Positions 14,301 through 25,726 of a stretch of 64,000 nucleotides of DNA are shown one piece after another. The notes under the pieces were generated by a model. That model was not told the origin of the DNA and searched no databases. It worked only from the letters and a program-made list of their open reading frames with translations. This DNA is from Rhodeus uyekii (Eukaryota > Chordata > Actinopteri > Cypriniformes > Acheilognathidae): assembly GCA_037043235.1 (NCBI GenBank), contig JAWRVZ010000049.1, positions 738,501 through 802,500 on the forward strand, read 5' to 3'. The translations under genes were made by a program, and so were the position numbers. The first letter of the stretch is position 1, and each line of letters starts with the position of its first letter.

Positions 14301-17300
14301 CGTATGTTAAAAGCCAGCGAGAAACTGATTTCTACATTGGTGAAGCCGACAGAGACGAGTGCTAATGTCAGTTTTACTCTTCCTGCTGTCGGTGAGTGGA
14401 GAAATATTGTTATTATTGATGGTGAAGATTATATATGATGTCAGGGAGTTTATATAGTCTAGAGAACAGCAGCGGATCACAGGTGTCAGACGGCAACTAT
14501 GATGAATGCAGCTACAATACAGTGGAATACGTTTATTTCGACGACCTTGGGGGTGGCAAAAAAACAGAGATAACCGATGATCGAGATAACCAACAGCCAG
14601 TATGACGATTTATTTGATGAAGCGATCGGCATGATATAAAAATTTACATACACTGCATATATTTGCTAACAACAAAAGGCATATGAGCAGCAACTAACAG
14701 CAGAGATTTACCAGTATACAATAAAAAACACCTTCCATTCTCCATACAAACCTTTAATTATATTGTGCAAACACAATTTCGTTCACAATGTAAACAGTCA
14801 CAACATATTCGTGAGGTCATCACGCTGTACTAGATTGTATACTTTCTTGCGCTCTGCCTGTCTAATGTGCTTTCTCAACAAATTCAAAAAGCTGAGCAGA
14901 GTTCACATCAGAACAACGTATGAGGCTTAGATAAACACACACACACACCTGCTTTTGTTTTGACGTTAGCTCTGCTCAGCGCCGCTGCGGATTGAAGAAC
15001 CCGGTTGTTAAAAGACGGGACGAATTTGTTGAGATAATATGTGCCTTCACTTCAGAGAGTGCTGCGCAGCGCTGAGAGAAGTTTCACTGACAGAGCGACG
15101 TGCAACGCAAAGTGAACTAGGTACGCGCATGAGACACGAGATAACCATGTGAAGTGACGAATTTGTCTCTCTTTTGTGCTCGAGATACTAGTGCTCAGCG
15201 ACATTAAGGAAACGACATTACCGAAAAGAACATGCTAAGACAAATAGGGAGTTTGGCGGTTCCACTTCAAAAACGTCGATATAATAGTTAACCGTGAGTC
15301 GAGATAAGTGAACTCCACTGTATTTAAAACTGAAGAGTTACAAATGTTTTAAAAGAGAGCAGAGAACGCTCTTTTTGTCAAAGGTCAGTATTTTGGTGCA
15401 GCAAATTCATTCATTTGGTAGAAATTCATCAAATTAGACGGATGCCAGATGGACAGACAAAACACTCTACCTTAATGAGTGTGTTACCCTTAGTCTTGTT
15501 TGTTGTCACCTGTGCACTTCTTGTGTGTAAGGTCATTTGTCACTTACTGAGTGTCATGTCATGTTTTCACTTCCGGCTCCCTTCTGTGTTTCCTCTCTTG
15601 CCCTTCCTGCACTTCTCTTGTCATCACTCACATCATTAATCTCCCAGGTGCTCGTTATTCCCTTGTGTATAAAACCCTCTTGTGTTTCCCTTGTCTTTGT
15701 TGGTTGTTCACGTTGTGTCACGTCGGCGTGATCCATGTCTCTTGAGTGTGTGGATAATGATCCTTGTTCCCTCCCGAGTTTCTCCCAGTGTTCTCCCAGT
15801 GTCCCAATGTTTCGCTCAGTGTTTTTGTGCGAGAAGTGTCGTTTTCTGTTGATATTTAAAGTTTTTGAATAAAAGTGTTCAAAGTTTGATGTCTGCTACA
15901 CCCCGTCATTTCTCCTCGCTCCGCATCGCACACTTTCTCCAAGTTCAAAACAGAGTGTAAATAAAGATGAAAAATGATTTTAAAGAAATATTGAATCGGA
16001 AGAGTTGGGAACTGAAGCACTTTATCAGTGCACTTTAAGCTCTAACCTTTGACCTCCAGATGGCCTAACAGTTGACAGTGCTTAAATTTACATTTATTTC
16101 GTTTGCAGATTAAATGAAAGTAAAATTATTCAAACTACATCAGAGATTAAAATCCAACAATACTGAAGTCATTTTACTCTTTTTTTTTTTTTAGGGAAAA
16201 CTGAATGATAGAATTTGACTCTTATAAAAAATATTGAAAGTAAATTAATACAGCAAATAACTGCCTGTTTTTAGAGGCTCAAGTCTTCATGGTTGGACCA
16301 CAGGTTCACCTGACCTTCGATAAAATCCCTCGACTTGACACGACAAATTCTTCTGTGGACATTGATCTCATCGGGATCGCCAAGAACAACAATGAAACAA
16401 GTGTGTGAAATTATATCATTAAACCAAGTTTTAATTTTTTTTTTCAAGACGAACAGTGAATGTATGTAAAATATAAAAAAATTAAAAGAATATTAGAAAG
16501 AGCTGTCCTGTCATGATCACTTCACCACATTTGCTTACTTCTTTATTGTTTTTAATCATAGTACTGAATGTAAGCTTCTGTTTCTGTCACACAGGATCGG
16601 CTGCTGTGGCTTTCATGTGCTACAACACAATGGAGAATCTACTGAAGCCCGACTTCTTCAACACATCAAATGACACGATTAAAACCATGATGTCCACTGT
16701 GATCTCAGCTACTCTTCCCAGAACCATCAACACTAAACTCACCAAACCAGTCAACTTCACCCTCAAACACATCAGAGTGAGAGACTGGAATGTGTTTTTG
16801 TCCAACCTGAGAAAACATCTAATATTCAGTGTTGTAATATTTTCTGGATGTTTCTTCTTTTTGCAGGAGTTCGACCCCAACGGTTCTCTGTCCTGTGTGT
16901 ACTGGAATATCAGCGAGTGGATTGTAGATGGTTGTTCTGTTTTAGAGACCAACAGCAGCATCACTGTGTGTTCCTGTGTTCATCTGTCGACATTCGCTCT
17001 CATCATGCAAACCAGCCCACCATCAAAGGTACGAGAACATTTATAGTGAGCATTGAAGAACAGATCAGATTTGATAATCATGTACTCTGACATGTTTCCT
17101 CAGGACGACCCTCCACTGGATCTGTTGAATTTGGTGTGTGTGATCGTGGGGCTGGTGTTCTTCAGTTTGGCCCTGTTGAGCTTTGCCCTTTGTCAGTGGA
17201 GTCCTGGAGTGAATAATGTGGCTCGAATCAACATCTGTGTGAGTCTGCTGTCGGCTCATCTTCTGCTCCTGCTCACACAACGGTTCCTGAGCTTCATACG

Positions 17301-19546
17301 CCGTCAGCAGGTGAGAATGATGAAGGAGTCCTACAGCTCAGCACAGCCTCACTGAGAATCATCATAACCGTCTCTCATGTTCTCCAGGTGTTGTGTGAGG
17401 TGATATCAGCTGTGCTGCACTTCCTCTTTCTCTCCGGCTTTGTGTGGATGTTCATTGAAGCTGTCCTGCTCTTCATCTGTGTGAAGAACCTATCACAGAT
17501 CAGCTCCAAAAAGAAGGAGGTGCTTAGCAGTGGATTCCTGTGTGTGATTGGATATACAGTTGCTCTGGTTGTGGTGAGCGTGTCTGTCGGGCTGCTTCCT
17601 GAAGGATATGGCAGCGAACAGTGAGGAATTGTGGTTTTACTTTCAATTGATTAGATGGAAATTGGCAAATTGTGGCTTTTGTGGCATTTCTTGTGTGATA
17701 AAAATCTATTTTTAGACACATTGTATGAGCACACATAAGGTTAAAGAAAGTCAACACCAGAGAGTGTTTTTGACAAACAGTTACAATCAGCTTGTTTCAA
17801 GCTACAACATTAAAGAAGAGATCAAACAACAATGTTAATAAATGCGATTTTATGTAAAAAAAAAAATATGTTTGCCATTCATTATTATATTGTCTTTTCC
17901 TCCAAACAGATGCTGGATTAAAACGGATAAAGGTTTTATCTGGAGTTTTCTGGGTCCTGTTTGTGTCATTCTAGCAGTAAGGACATATATTATTTCTCTT
18001 GATTTTCACAAAACAAGATTATTAATTATTCCTTTTGTTTTCAGTTGAACATGATTTTCTTCATCAACATCATCATCAATCTGAACTCAACTCTCAAAAA
18101 TCTGAACGCTGAAGTTTCACAGATGAAACAAACCAAGTAACAAACATTATGATTTGAACATTCCATAGGAAACAATATATAGTCAATAAAGACTCATCAA
18201 CTCTCCTTTTTTTCTCTCTCTCTGCAGGACTAGAACATTTAAAACACTGGCTCAGTTTGTGGTTCTTGGTTGTCCCTGGATTCTGGGTTTATTCACTAAT
18301 GGCAGGAAGGAGCTGGAGATCCTCTTCTTGATCTTGAACTCCCAGCAGGGAACCTTCATCTTCCTGGTCTATTGTTTCCTCAATAATGAGGTCAGACATC
18401 ACTCAGTTTACCATCATATTCCATATCAAAACTGAGTATGAAATATTACAGTTGTTTTCATGGAGGTCCTGTTCTTATTTTGGCAATCAGTGTCTACACT
18501 GTGTCTACAATTTTTAATCCATTTGATGATCTTCGGTAATTTGTCCGAATCATAATCAATCAATCAGTTCTGGTCCTCAGCACTCGCGTTAGGTCCGTGC
18601 AGTTCCCCTAGATATTACGTCCAGCCTCATGGCCAGACCGGTTACAGTCCGTGAAAGTTTACCGATATGACTCCCGATGGAGCCCACTCTTCCCTGCATA
18701 TCCGCAGTCCGGACTGCATTGTTACGGTTCAGTTCCTCAATCTGTATCACTCTCTGATCTAATTCCTTCAAACAGTCACACACAACCCCGAAGCATTTCC
18801 ACAGACAGCGGCTGGGTGAATTTGCTTGCAGCTGTCTTACCAATCTTCCGATAGGTCAGGGCAGTCCCAAAGCCAAAGAATAGGAACCCCACTATCAATA
18901 CAGAGCCTCCAGGCACAGGACCAGCCAGCTGTTCCATGGGTCCATCACGTACCCTGCAGCAAAGGTCCCGTCCGGGCAGGTGGGTTCTCCCGGAGCACCC
19001 TTCCTTTGTGATCCTAGCGATCGCGCTGATTGACCAGTTAATCAATTCCATTTCAGTATTTTTAGGAGTCCAGAAAGCAGTGGGTCAGGTAAAAAAAAAA
19101 AAAAGATAAAATACCAAAGCACCAGAGCAGAGCAGAAACACGTCTGCACTGTACAGAGCAGGAAGTAGGAAGTAGGAAGTGAAATGAAAATGAAATCAAC
19201 TGAAGATAAAATAAGACATTAAATCTCTCCAGATCTCTGCAGAGGATTCAACAACTCCACTAACAGCTTTACCAGCTTCACACATTAATAACCAGTGACA
19301 CTTTATTCCTGTCACATGTCTACAGAAACTCTGTTTGAAAATTAACAGTTTAGATGATTATTTAATAAGTGATTAAAGGGATTACCTCTTTAAGGTACTG
19401 GGATAAAATGGGGATCCCAGAGAGGATTATATTGTGCACTAGAAACATCAGCAGTGTTAATTTCCTCTCGTCTCATTCTTGTTCAGATCAGACAGCAGTA
19501 CAAGAAGTTCTTCAGATGTCTTTGCTGTGGATGCAAACAACACTGA
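539..19546 (+). CDS. Gene A: adhesion GPCR, ADGRE-like, with three uromodulin-type D8C modules (first exon not found)
   Basis: Predicted plasma-membrane receptor. Exons read from splice signals: 539-577, 2743-2799, 4560-4940, 5022-5063, 5565-5927, 8883-9263, 11429-11479, 11981-12009, 13017-13085, 14205-14391, 16275-16400, 16595-16776, 16867-17028, 17104-17310, 17388-17620, 17910-17976, 18045-18136, 18228-18390 and 19487-19546 (TGA). Phases agree at every junction, and the 2891 nt seen need a first exon of length 1 modulo 3, as in gene D (19 nt). Order: hydrophobic signal segment, D8C, Ser/Thr linker, D8C, D8C, Thr-rich linker, GAIN region, GPS with HL/S, seven helices, short Cys-rich tail (CLCCGCKQH). 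CW.K.DKGFIWSF before TM5 and LGC.W.LG in TM6 resemble CD97/EMR. The ATG exon was not found upstream of 539; it may be diverged or outside the window. Known: aGPCRs self-cleave at the GPS. Inferred: ADGRE membership; ligand and expression are unknown. Confidence 0.85.
1137..2184. mobile_element. Non-autonomous hAT-type element with 8-bp target duplication
   Basis: Ends TAGGGATG and CATCCCTA, flanked by identical CACATTAC (1129-1136 and 2185-2192). The length of 1048 bp, the 8-bp duplication and short imperfect inverted ends fit hAT elements. It has no long transposase ORF. It lies in the intron of gene A between 577 and 2743. A T tract (1808-1821) and an AC run near 1968 are inside. Confidence 0.8.
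2437..2560 (-). repeat. Copy of a dispersed locus repeat
   Basis: Contains, reversed, the core found elsewhere as gagcattaatgatgaacacc. Other copies are near 12650, 40545, 43750, 51337 and 52150. No coding content. Confidence 0.55.
2900..3900. other. Intron of gene A without recognisable features
   Basis: AT-rich intronic DNA between the signal-segment exon (to 2799) and D8C module 1. No ORF, splice pair or repeat ends were recognised apart from the SINE that begins near 3927. Confidence 0.5.
3927..4035 (+). repeat. tRNA-derived SINE copy
   Basis: Contains a B-box-like ggtcatggggttgattccc followed by the conserved body gcaagaactgattagaatgt. It shares this with copies at 11186 and 43210. The 5' A-box region is degenerate. 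Confidence 0.6.
4560..4940 (+). CDS. Gene A exon: D8C module 1
   Basis: A 381-nt phase 1-1 exon, acceptor after ...taacag and donor GCAG/gtgatt. It encodes about 127 residues of the uromodulin/GP2/OIT3 cysteine-rich module: PC.NYTVLDNPWRS near the start, GWYRLFIN, CG....WIRGGHP, GVVTRDVCG, a CC pair, VKACPGNYYVYNL and a final AYC. Ten cysteines are present and an NYT glycosylation sequon follows the first. In mammalian uromodulin this module carries a glycan bound by bacterial FimH; that is family knowledge and is not shown for this protein. A 42-nt Ser-rich linker exon (5022-5063) follows. Confidence 0.88.
5301..5332 (+). repeat. Poly-C tract, 32 bases
   Basis: Uninterrupted C homopolymer in the gene A intron before D8C module 2. 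Length is likely unstable and error-prone in sequencing. Confidence 0.95.
5565..5927 (+). CDS. Gene A exon: D8C module 2
   Basis: A 363-nt phase 1-1 exon, acceptor ctctgcag and donor GCAG/gtaatt. It has the ten-cysteine pattern of module 1 but lacks the VDLSE lead-in and starts directly at DPCNNYT. It has NCDTSVSWNGW, VAQYHCG and a CC pair followed by an altered loop (HRTSPIK). A 32-base C homopolymer lies 230 bp upstream. The downstream intron resembles that after module 3 for roughly 150 bp, so the two share a duplication history. Confidence 0.87.
6568..7042. mobile_element. Small hAT-type MITE with 8-bp target duplication
   Basis: Begins CAGTGCTTCTCAA and ends TTTGAGAACCACTG, an imperfect inverted repeat typical of Charlie-type hAT ends. 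It is flanked by CTTTATAC on both sides (6560-6567 and 7043-7050). Its 475 bp contain no transposase. It sits inside a further degenerate GC-poor repeat. Confidence 0.8.
7051..8530. other. Degenerate repeat-like DNA in a gene A intron
   Basis: Between D8C modules 2 and 3. Patches such as ctggtctggggggg (about 7634-7648) and a block near 7690-8510 look like old insertions, but no termini, target duplications or long ORFs identify a family. The short ORFs lack recognisable domains. Confidence 0.35.
8540..8580 (+). pseudogene. Truncated copy of the signal-segment exon
   Basis: From 8555 the sequence repeats the first 26 nt of the exon at 2743-2799 (and 52497-52553), together with its acceptor tract ...ttttttag. 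It then breaks into unrelated sequence with no donor. It is a dead exon fragment that marks a duplication breakpoint upstream of D8C module 3. Confidence 0.75.
8883..9263 (+). CDS. Gene A exon: D8C module 3
   Basis: A 381-nt phase 1-1 exon after ...cataacag. It has the ten-cysteine D8C pattern with GLNAQIPDTCVAQHSCG, which is closer to the gene C module than to modules 1 and 2 in that stretch. No linker exon follows immediately; the next exon found is the Thr-rich one at 11429. A 26-nt remnant of the upstream signal-segment exon lies about 300 bp before it, so the block was probably copied together with the 5' end of a gene. Confidence 0.87.
9480..11180. other. Long gene A intron segment without genes
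   Basis: AT-rich DNA after D8C module 3. The stretch at about 9715-10130 (cccctgctggggctcg; gctctcattggtcaat) is richer in GC and may be an old insertion. No coding potential was seen. Confidence 0.4.
11186..11305 (+). repeat. tRNA-derived SINE copy
   Basis: Contains the B-box-like ggtcatgggttcaattccc and the degenerate tail tggataaaaaatctgcctaa. Same family as the copies near 3927 and 43210. Confidence 0.65.
11429..17028 (+). CDS. Gene A exons for the stalk, GAIN region and GPS
   Basis: The exon at 11429-11479 encodes a Thr-rich stalk (ISTTATPETTAA). Exons 11981-12009 and 13017-13085 encode a helix-forming stretch (LQNLLEKIENITSQ). The exon at 14205-14391 holds a run of nine serines and then the GAIN-like SPAELASNGNRML.ASEKL. 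Exons 16275-16400 and 16595-16776 continue the GAIN fold (NSSVDIDLIGIAKNN; TMENLLKPDFFN). The exon at 16867-17028 is the GPS: CVYW, GC, CSC, then HL/S with STFALIMQ as the expected tethered agonist. The cleavage triad position and the conserved cysteines are intact. Confidence 0.85.
12640..12880 (+). repeat. Dispersed locus repeat, long copy
   Basis: Contains gagcattaatgatgaacacc, then a second block with ctctccagatttcagcagag and cacaaattaataaccagtg. The same two blocks recur near 43740-43920 and 51337-51560, and the second alone at 19210-19335. Confidence 0.6.
14520..15320. mobile_element. Non-autonomous pogo/Tc1-type element (801 bp, TA duplication)
   Basis: Ends CAGTGGAATACG and GTGAACTCCACTG, flanked by TA. 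The empty site survives in gene D at about 58456, where tacaatac runs straight into aagagttacaaatg. A relative lies at 45057-46083. No transposase ORF. Confidence 0.75.
15552..15932 (+). repeat. Probable solo LTR
   Basis: Starts TGTCATGTCATG, has a TATA-like tgtataaaac (about 15665) and a polyadenylation-type aataaaag (about 15869), and ends near TCGCACA. A related stretch lies at about 42026-42245. No clear target duplication, so the ends are approximate. It lies in the gene A intron before 16275. Confidence 0.5.
17104..19546 (+). CDS. Gene A exons for the seven-transmembrane domain and tail
   Basis: TM1-TM2 are on 17104-17310, TM3-TM4 on 17388-17620, extracellular loop 2 and the start of TM5 on 17910-17976, TM5 and loop 3 on 18045-18136, TM6-TM7 on 18228-18390, and the cytoplasmic tail on 19487-19546. 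The loop cysteines expected to pair (VLCEVIS before TM3, QCW in loop 2) are both present. The last intron is lengthened by an inserted copy of an unrelated ORF in antisense, which would be removed by splicing. Confidence 0.87.
18518..19170 (-). pseudogene. Copy 1 of an unrecognised small membrane-protein ORF, in the last intron of gene A
   Basis: Minus strand. The frame 19051-18776 begins MELINWSISAI, has a hydrophobic segment (VGFLFFGFGTAL) and then YRKIGKTAASKFTQPLSVE. A second frame (18843-18589) continues as a heptad-rich stretch with KELDQRVIQIEELNR. The two frames are one protein broken by a frameshift, judged against copy 2. The shared region ends at its 3' side in atggattaaaaa, a short A run that suggests retroposition. 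It is absent from the matching gene D intron and antisense to gene A. I do not recognise the family. Confidence 0.6.
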
Positions 19547-19599
19547 GCACCACAAAATCATCTTCAGGATATCAAAAAGTGCCATTAGGATATGAGATT

Positions 19600-19712
<113 letters not shown>

Positions 19713-20170
19713 GAGATAGAAACCAATGTTTTTGGATGTAAAATGTCATATTCTCAGTTTCTTTTTGCAATTGATGGAAAAAACATGTTCTTTTATTTAA
19801 TATTACAGCGGTCAATAGGCCACTATTAATGTGAGGCTCATTATGCATATCTTTTTAATTACATTCATAAGCACTCAGAATTTTTATGGTGGAGGGCAAA
19901 ATGTTTATAGACTTCTCAAAAAATGCAACTAATAATTTTTGTTTTTATAAAATGTGAATATGAAAAAATGTTTATGCATGTGGTAAATATTAAAATACTC
20001 TTTATTGTACAGAATCATAAGCCACTTTTCCAACATCGGACTCATTGTTTTTCCTTCCATTCCCTGCCGCTCTGGCCCATCCGGTTTATTTTCCACGGTC
20101 TGATAATGGAGCTCCCTTTCATGGGAACTTGAGCAGCGTCGAAAATGCAAGGGGAATGCTTTGGAATAAA

Positions 20171-20464
20171 AGCCTCCTGCCTCCTTGTTTCCCATAATCA
20201 TTCCCAGCTGTCTCTCATCACTAGCTTTCCTCGTGTCCCTATTTAATCGTGTCGTTGTCGTTGTCATTGTCCATGCCTGTGTTTCCAGTATGCAGTTGTT
20301 CCCCGATCTTCCGGTTTGTTCATGTATCTTGAGTGTTTAGTAATTCTGCTTAAGTTATCGTTTTCCACCTCTTGGATGTTTTCTTTTGTGTGTTTTTTCA
20401 TTTATGTTATTAAAATAATTATTTCCCTGCATTTGAGTCGTCCGTCCTTTATTGATACGTGACA
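20171..20464 (+). repeat. Truncated LTR
   Basis: Ends TACGTGACA at 20464. The sequence cctgcctccttgtttcccat and its neighbours match, reversed, the LTR-like block at 44412-44810. Up to about 20170 the DNA still aligns with the 3' flank of gene D, which dates this insertion after the A/D duplication. Confidence 0.55.
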
Positions 20465-22690
20465 GATCCAGCTCTGAGGAGTTGGACTTGTTAGTGTTGA
20501 GGCTGGAGAGGAAGTATCACCATCTTCCTCCCAGGCCTATGAGGAGCTTGTCGAGGTTGTAAATCGCGCTGTCTCACGACTAAGCATTAATAAATAAATA
20601 AATATGATTGCTGGGACCAGGGACGCTAATCCTCATAAATGCATCTGTATGAACATCTCCTGCACAAATTCCATTCCAGCGTCGTAGGTAAATTGGCGCT
20701 GCCCACCAAGCCATGCTGATCACTTTACTCTGGTGGGCAGAGCATATTCTGCTCCAACCTGGCAGTGGTAGGAGTAAAAAAAAAAAAACTGACATCCCCG
20801 AGTCATCTCTTTGCCTTTTTCGGCAACTCAGTCCGAGGATCTGTCGTCGAGAGGTTTCAGCGGGCTTTGTATGGCAGGTGGTGTTCAGGAAGATTTGCCC
20901 TGCCGCCCTCAAGCTAGTCTCCTAGGGCCGTTGAAGTAGGGTGTCGCCACCCGTTACCTCCTCAAGAGAACCGTGGGTCAGGCCGCTGTTCTCAAGCTCA
21001 GCCTCTGGCACGGGGACAGATCTGAGGACCGGATCTGAGGACAGCAGAGGACTGAGGAGCTGAGGACTCATGGCACGTGGCACAAGGCATGCTTATATAC
21101 CTTTCTTTAGTGTAGGAACCCTGAATCTAGGACCTTTATCGGAGCTCTGGGCTGCAACGAATGTGTCCTTTACAGGTGGGACTCTGCTACACTCTGCTTG
21201 GGTGGAGTTACCCCTCAGGATCACTCCACCCAAGCAGTGTCTCATTACCGGCTACAATTCCCTAACAATCAGGGGGTCGGGGTCAATGGCCTAATGCTTA
21301 GCCCTCTGACACGGGGCCGGAACCGAAGACCGCCTCTGCTGCTAAGAAGACTATGAGCAAAGGTCCTGACACCAAGTGTGTCCGACCTCAACTGCCACCT
21401 CCGAGTCGGGTTGCTTTGAGGAGTCACTCCCTCTCAGAGTTTCTAGCAGGTCCTAGTCTCCAGGACCCGTAACTGATGCTGCTTTGTCAACACGTATGCA
21501 ATCGACGGATGAACCCTTATGGTTTGAGAGTGGTCATGAGGAGTCACTCCCTCATAACACAGTCTTGAGAGGCTGTTTCCCTTTGGAGAGTCTCTGGTCG
21601 CGTATTTACACCTACCAGAGGTCCCAATGGGTTCTGAAAGGCAGACCTAGGAGCCATCCAGTTGTTGTCCATAATCAGGCAACACAGTGGTGGTCACCTA
21701 TCATATGGGAGTAGGCATCCTGTCGAGCCAGGGGCCCAAGGCCTGGGGAAAATTGCTCCGAGAAGGGCTAGCGCATAGTTTCCGGTCTCTCAACCAAGTT
21801 TGCTGAGACCACTCTCCTCTCCAGACCCCCCACCACGAGGAAACTGTACACCCCTAAGTTGTGCTGTTTCCTGCGCAGCAGCTTCACTACAGGGTTCTCT
21901 CCTCCCACCCAAGAGGTTTACGTGGCTGCCTTGCTTACCACGTATCTTTGGGGAATTGTTCTTGGTACTTGTTTCCTTCATGACTTGAGGCTTCTGTTCA
22001 CTCTCCCCTTGGTGATCATGGCCAGGATTTAAGAAAAAGGTCATTCCAGGGTCAGCACTGGACTCTTATGTCCACTGGGTCTCCCTGTGGAATAGGACCG
22101 ACCAGCTGTTCTTCTGTTGGGACCCTCGAGTGATCCCCGGCATCTAAACTGCCTAGGAATCAGTTGGATTTCCTTCTCTGTGAGGGTCTGTGCCCACTCC
22201 ACTAAGAGCGTGGCTGCCTTAACAGCTTTCTTACAGGGGTCTCCCTTGCTTATGTTTGTACTGTGGCACACTGGTCCTCCCGCTGGTCCAATCCAGAGGT
22301 TCTATCAGCTTGACCTCTTCTCCGCTCTGGGGATGAATGTGTTCTCGCTGTGACCTGTGACACACCTACGGCTGGCGTAACTGAGCTGTTGGCATACCAT
22401 TCCCCAAGCATTTTCGATGCAGCTCAAGTACACATAAAAGGGAATGTCTCGGGTTACATATGTAACCTCACTTCCCTAAGGGGAAATGAGACGCTGCGGC
22501 ATTTGCCTAGCTGTTTGCGCTTCCAGGCTTGCTTCAGACACTCTCTGAGCTTCCAGTTTGTAGTACCCTTTTATGATCCTTGATCACAACTTCACCGACT
22601 CACGACAATCATCTTGCCATCGCGTGGTCGATTTCACAGTGCTTCACGAGACTACATTCCAAGGCATTCCCCTAGTGTAAGGGGACTAAC
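20465..22690 (+). mobile_element. Degenerate DIRS-like (tyrosine-recombinase) retroelement
   Basis: Near 20500 a gag-like stretch (SQAYEELVEVVNRAVSRLS) is readable. Near 22190-22340 a remnant of a tyrosine recombinase C-terminus can be read (VCAHSTKSVAALTAFLQG and FYQLDLFSALG). The right end, near 22450-22510, has gggttacatatgtaacctc and ccctaaggggaaatgag, like DIRS terminal repeats. Stops and shifts are frequent; no reverse transcriptase is readable. The element is dead. Confidence 0.65.
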
Positions 22691-22789
22691 TTCCCCTAAC
22701 TAAGGTTACAGACGTTGGCATGTGTGGTATGTGTGTACGGACTTTGGCATGTGTGATGAAGACGAGCAAACCAGCTCGCCTTCGGGGAT

Positions 22790-23390
22790 AAGGGTGAGTC
22801 TGTAAGGGATGTAAAAAGGATGGCACACTCGTTAAAGTTCTTAATTTAAGGTGAAATTTATTTGCAGTGTCCAAAAGGATAATCCACAGTGAAAAAGTAT
22901 ATAAAAGTGCCACAAAATAAAATCAAAGAAACAACAAAAAGGGAAAACAAACCAGAAAATACTCAAACAGAATATTCACAATATATAAGGGTTGAGAGGT
23001 TTTGCTGAGGCACCACAGCAGTACTCATGGACTTGCTTAACAAGTACTGTTTTTAGGTTTGACCTTGGCTTTTATAGGCCAAACCCCGCCTCTTTTTGGG
23101 CCATACCATTCCCAGGTAAGTATTTAATTACCACATTTACCAATCAATTATTAATAATATTAATCCTCAATTCCACACTTGAAACACATAATCAATTAAA
23201 CACATAATACACTTATAACCCGTATTGGCATAAAAACACACTAACATCCATTCACACTAGACAATGGTTTCATCAGCTTCCGGTTGTTTCACACCGGCAC
23301 TACATCGGCGGTGACGTCATAAGCAGCCTCCGCTCGACCGCTCGGTTTGTCACCGCAACCTTTCCTCGGGAAGACTGACTACACCCACAT
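22790..23390. other. Possible LTR-like fragment
   Basis: Runs from tgtaagggatgtaaaaagg to gactgactacaccc, with a more GC-rich right part (about 23270-23380). No target duplication or inner element was seen, so identity is uncertain. Confidence 0.25.
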
Positions 23391-23399
23391 CAACAAACA

Positions 23400-25320
23400 A
23401 CACGGACTACAAAATAATAGAGAGTGCAGTGTAAATGGATGAAATGGCTGGTAAATGGATATGGATTGGGAAAGTAGGAGATGGGTGAATGTCCATATGC
23501 TATCAGAATTGTGTGTGCACCCGCTCCTATGATAGCAGCAACGAGATCAGGATGAACGAGGTCAGTGGATGTGTGCGTGTGTGCATGAATGTGTGCTGCT
23601 TCCCCAGGGGAATGTAATACATGTAATAGATGGTTTACATCTTTACAGACTTGGGAAACAACTAAAAGATCAATTATTACATGCATTTATTCCAGGTTAA
23701 TAATTGCGTTACTTTCACAGTAATTTAACAGTAGGACTTTTCTGGTATCTAGACTATAAAATGTTATTTGTTATTTACTTAATATAATTATGGCAACAAT
23801 ATTACACATATTTTAGTAGTTTTTGAGACTTGGTTTCTTTAATGAAATCTCTCTGAATAAATCATGTAAAATCTCCTAAATGTTTTAGATTGACACAATG
23901 AACTCAATAATTTGAGTGTAATGTGCTTTTTATTTTAAGTTCACTCTCAAAACTGTGATTTAGAGTGAATGGAAATTATTTTGTATATATTTCACATTGA
24001 GTTAAGTTGTAAAATTAAAAGACTCTATTGCTGCTAGCATAACAACGTAGAAAAACGTTTTACTGACGTGACATTAGAAAAGTAAATTTCAAATTTTCAG
24101 TATATACAGATCCAAAAGCTAATTATAAGCTCTGTTCTTCTGCATAATGGAAATGATCAAAGATTTAAAAAAAAAACACAAACTTTTTCAAATGTCAAAC
24201 ATAAATGATCATTAAACAGATGTTTCCCTTCACTCAAAAACACAGAAAAAAACACTTCCATATTTACTCTTCATTTCCAGTCACATTCAATGCATTCTGG
24301 GAACTAACAATTGGTGGCTCTAAATAAAACCACATATTTGCAACAAATATTCTGTTTTAGGAAAATATATACATAAAACTCTAAGCCCATTTAAACTATT
24401 TAGGATAATAATTCAGAGAGTTCAAAGAACATAAACCAAATCAACTAAATGAAACTTGGATGACAATTCTATTAGAAACAAAACAATCTATCAAATCTTG
24501 AACACATCTGAAATCAGGATATGAAAAACAACAAAGTCCTTGTTGGGACTGACCTAATTTTTAACATGAACAACCAATTGATAGACTATCCGGTCCTATT
24601 TTGATCATTTAGCAAATGTTCAAATATTCAGTAGAAATTGATTGTCTTTTCTCCAAAAGTATGTTTTCTCTTATCTAATTAATCTAATAAAGAGAGCAAA
24701 CACAATTTTCTTATTTAAATCTTTTAGCATGTCCATGCTATTGATTTATAAGAGATTCCTATAAAAGTCTGCAATTTATAAAGTCTTATGAATAGATTAC
24801 CTTGTTTATGATAAAACTATGAGATTATCATACATCTGTCTAAACACGAGAGAAACAGATTCACAGGTTAATTTCAATAACAACATAATCATCTTCTGCC
24901 TTTACACTAAATATTTATGTATGATGATGGAGGCAATTAAAAGGAAAAGCAAGCAATAGTAACTCAATGGTTTCAAGTTTAATAAATCCTACCCTGTTTA
25001 AAAAAAATGTAAAAAAATAACACTACCAAGTAAAAAGAGAAAAGCTAATAGTAAAAGAAATATAAAAAATAGTGAGAGCTATAAAATAAAACTTGTATAA
25101 CTTTTTTTTTTAAAGTATGACTTTATGCTAATATCTCATATTTACAGCTAGAATTTGAGGTTGACGTAATATCTGAAAGCACTGATTATGTTGGAGTGGT
25201 AATTCACTGTGTAATAAAAGCACTTCACTCGTTTTTCATGCTCTAGTCCTCAGTGTTGTGACATCAATTTAACCTCTGAAACTCATGAACCACAATAGAA
25301 TTTATTTGTAATAAGCAGGT
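23400..25320. other. AT-rich gene-free stretch
   Basis: No ORF with recognisable content, no splice-linked exons and no transposon ends. The missing last exon of gene C was looked for here by eye and not found. Confidence 0.5.
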
Positions 25321-25726
25321 GAAAAACACTTGAACATTGGCTAGTGTGATTTGCATGCCAAGTCCCACTCAGGAAGCTGGGTTGCCCCCTCCGTGGTTGC
25401 TCCTGCTGAGTTGACAGCAATGCTTTCCTGGACCACCGTGGACATTGTACTTGAGTGGAACCTTCCACCATGTCCCAAGCACTCGCGGTGTGATGATTGG
25501 TTTCTGGTTTCCACTGCTTTTCTTTTCAAAAGTGCATGAGCACGTCAAAAAGTCAATGGAAGGCAGCTTTTACTCTCCAAAGCCACTTTACAGCCTCCTA
25601 CGGTTTCACTACCCAAGATGGCGAGGACGCCAAGGGTTACACGGATATTCTGCAGGTGGAGGATGCAAAGTGCATGGAATTGTTAGCTTCTCCCATCCAA
25701 AGTGAGTAAGATGACAGAGTAATCAG

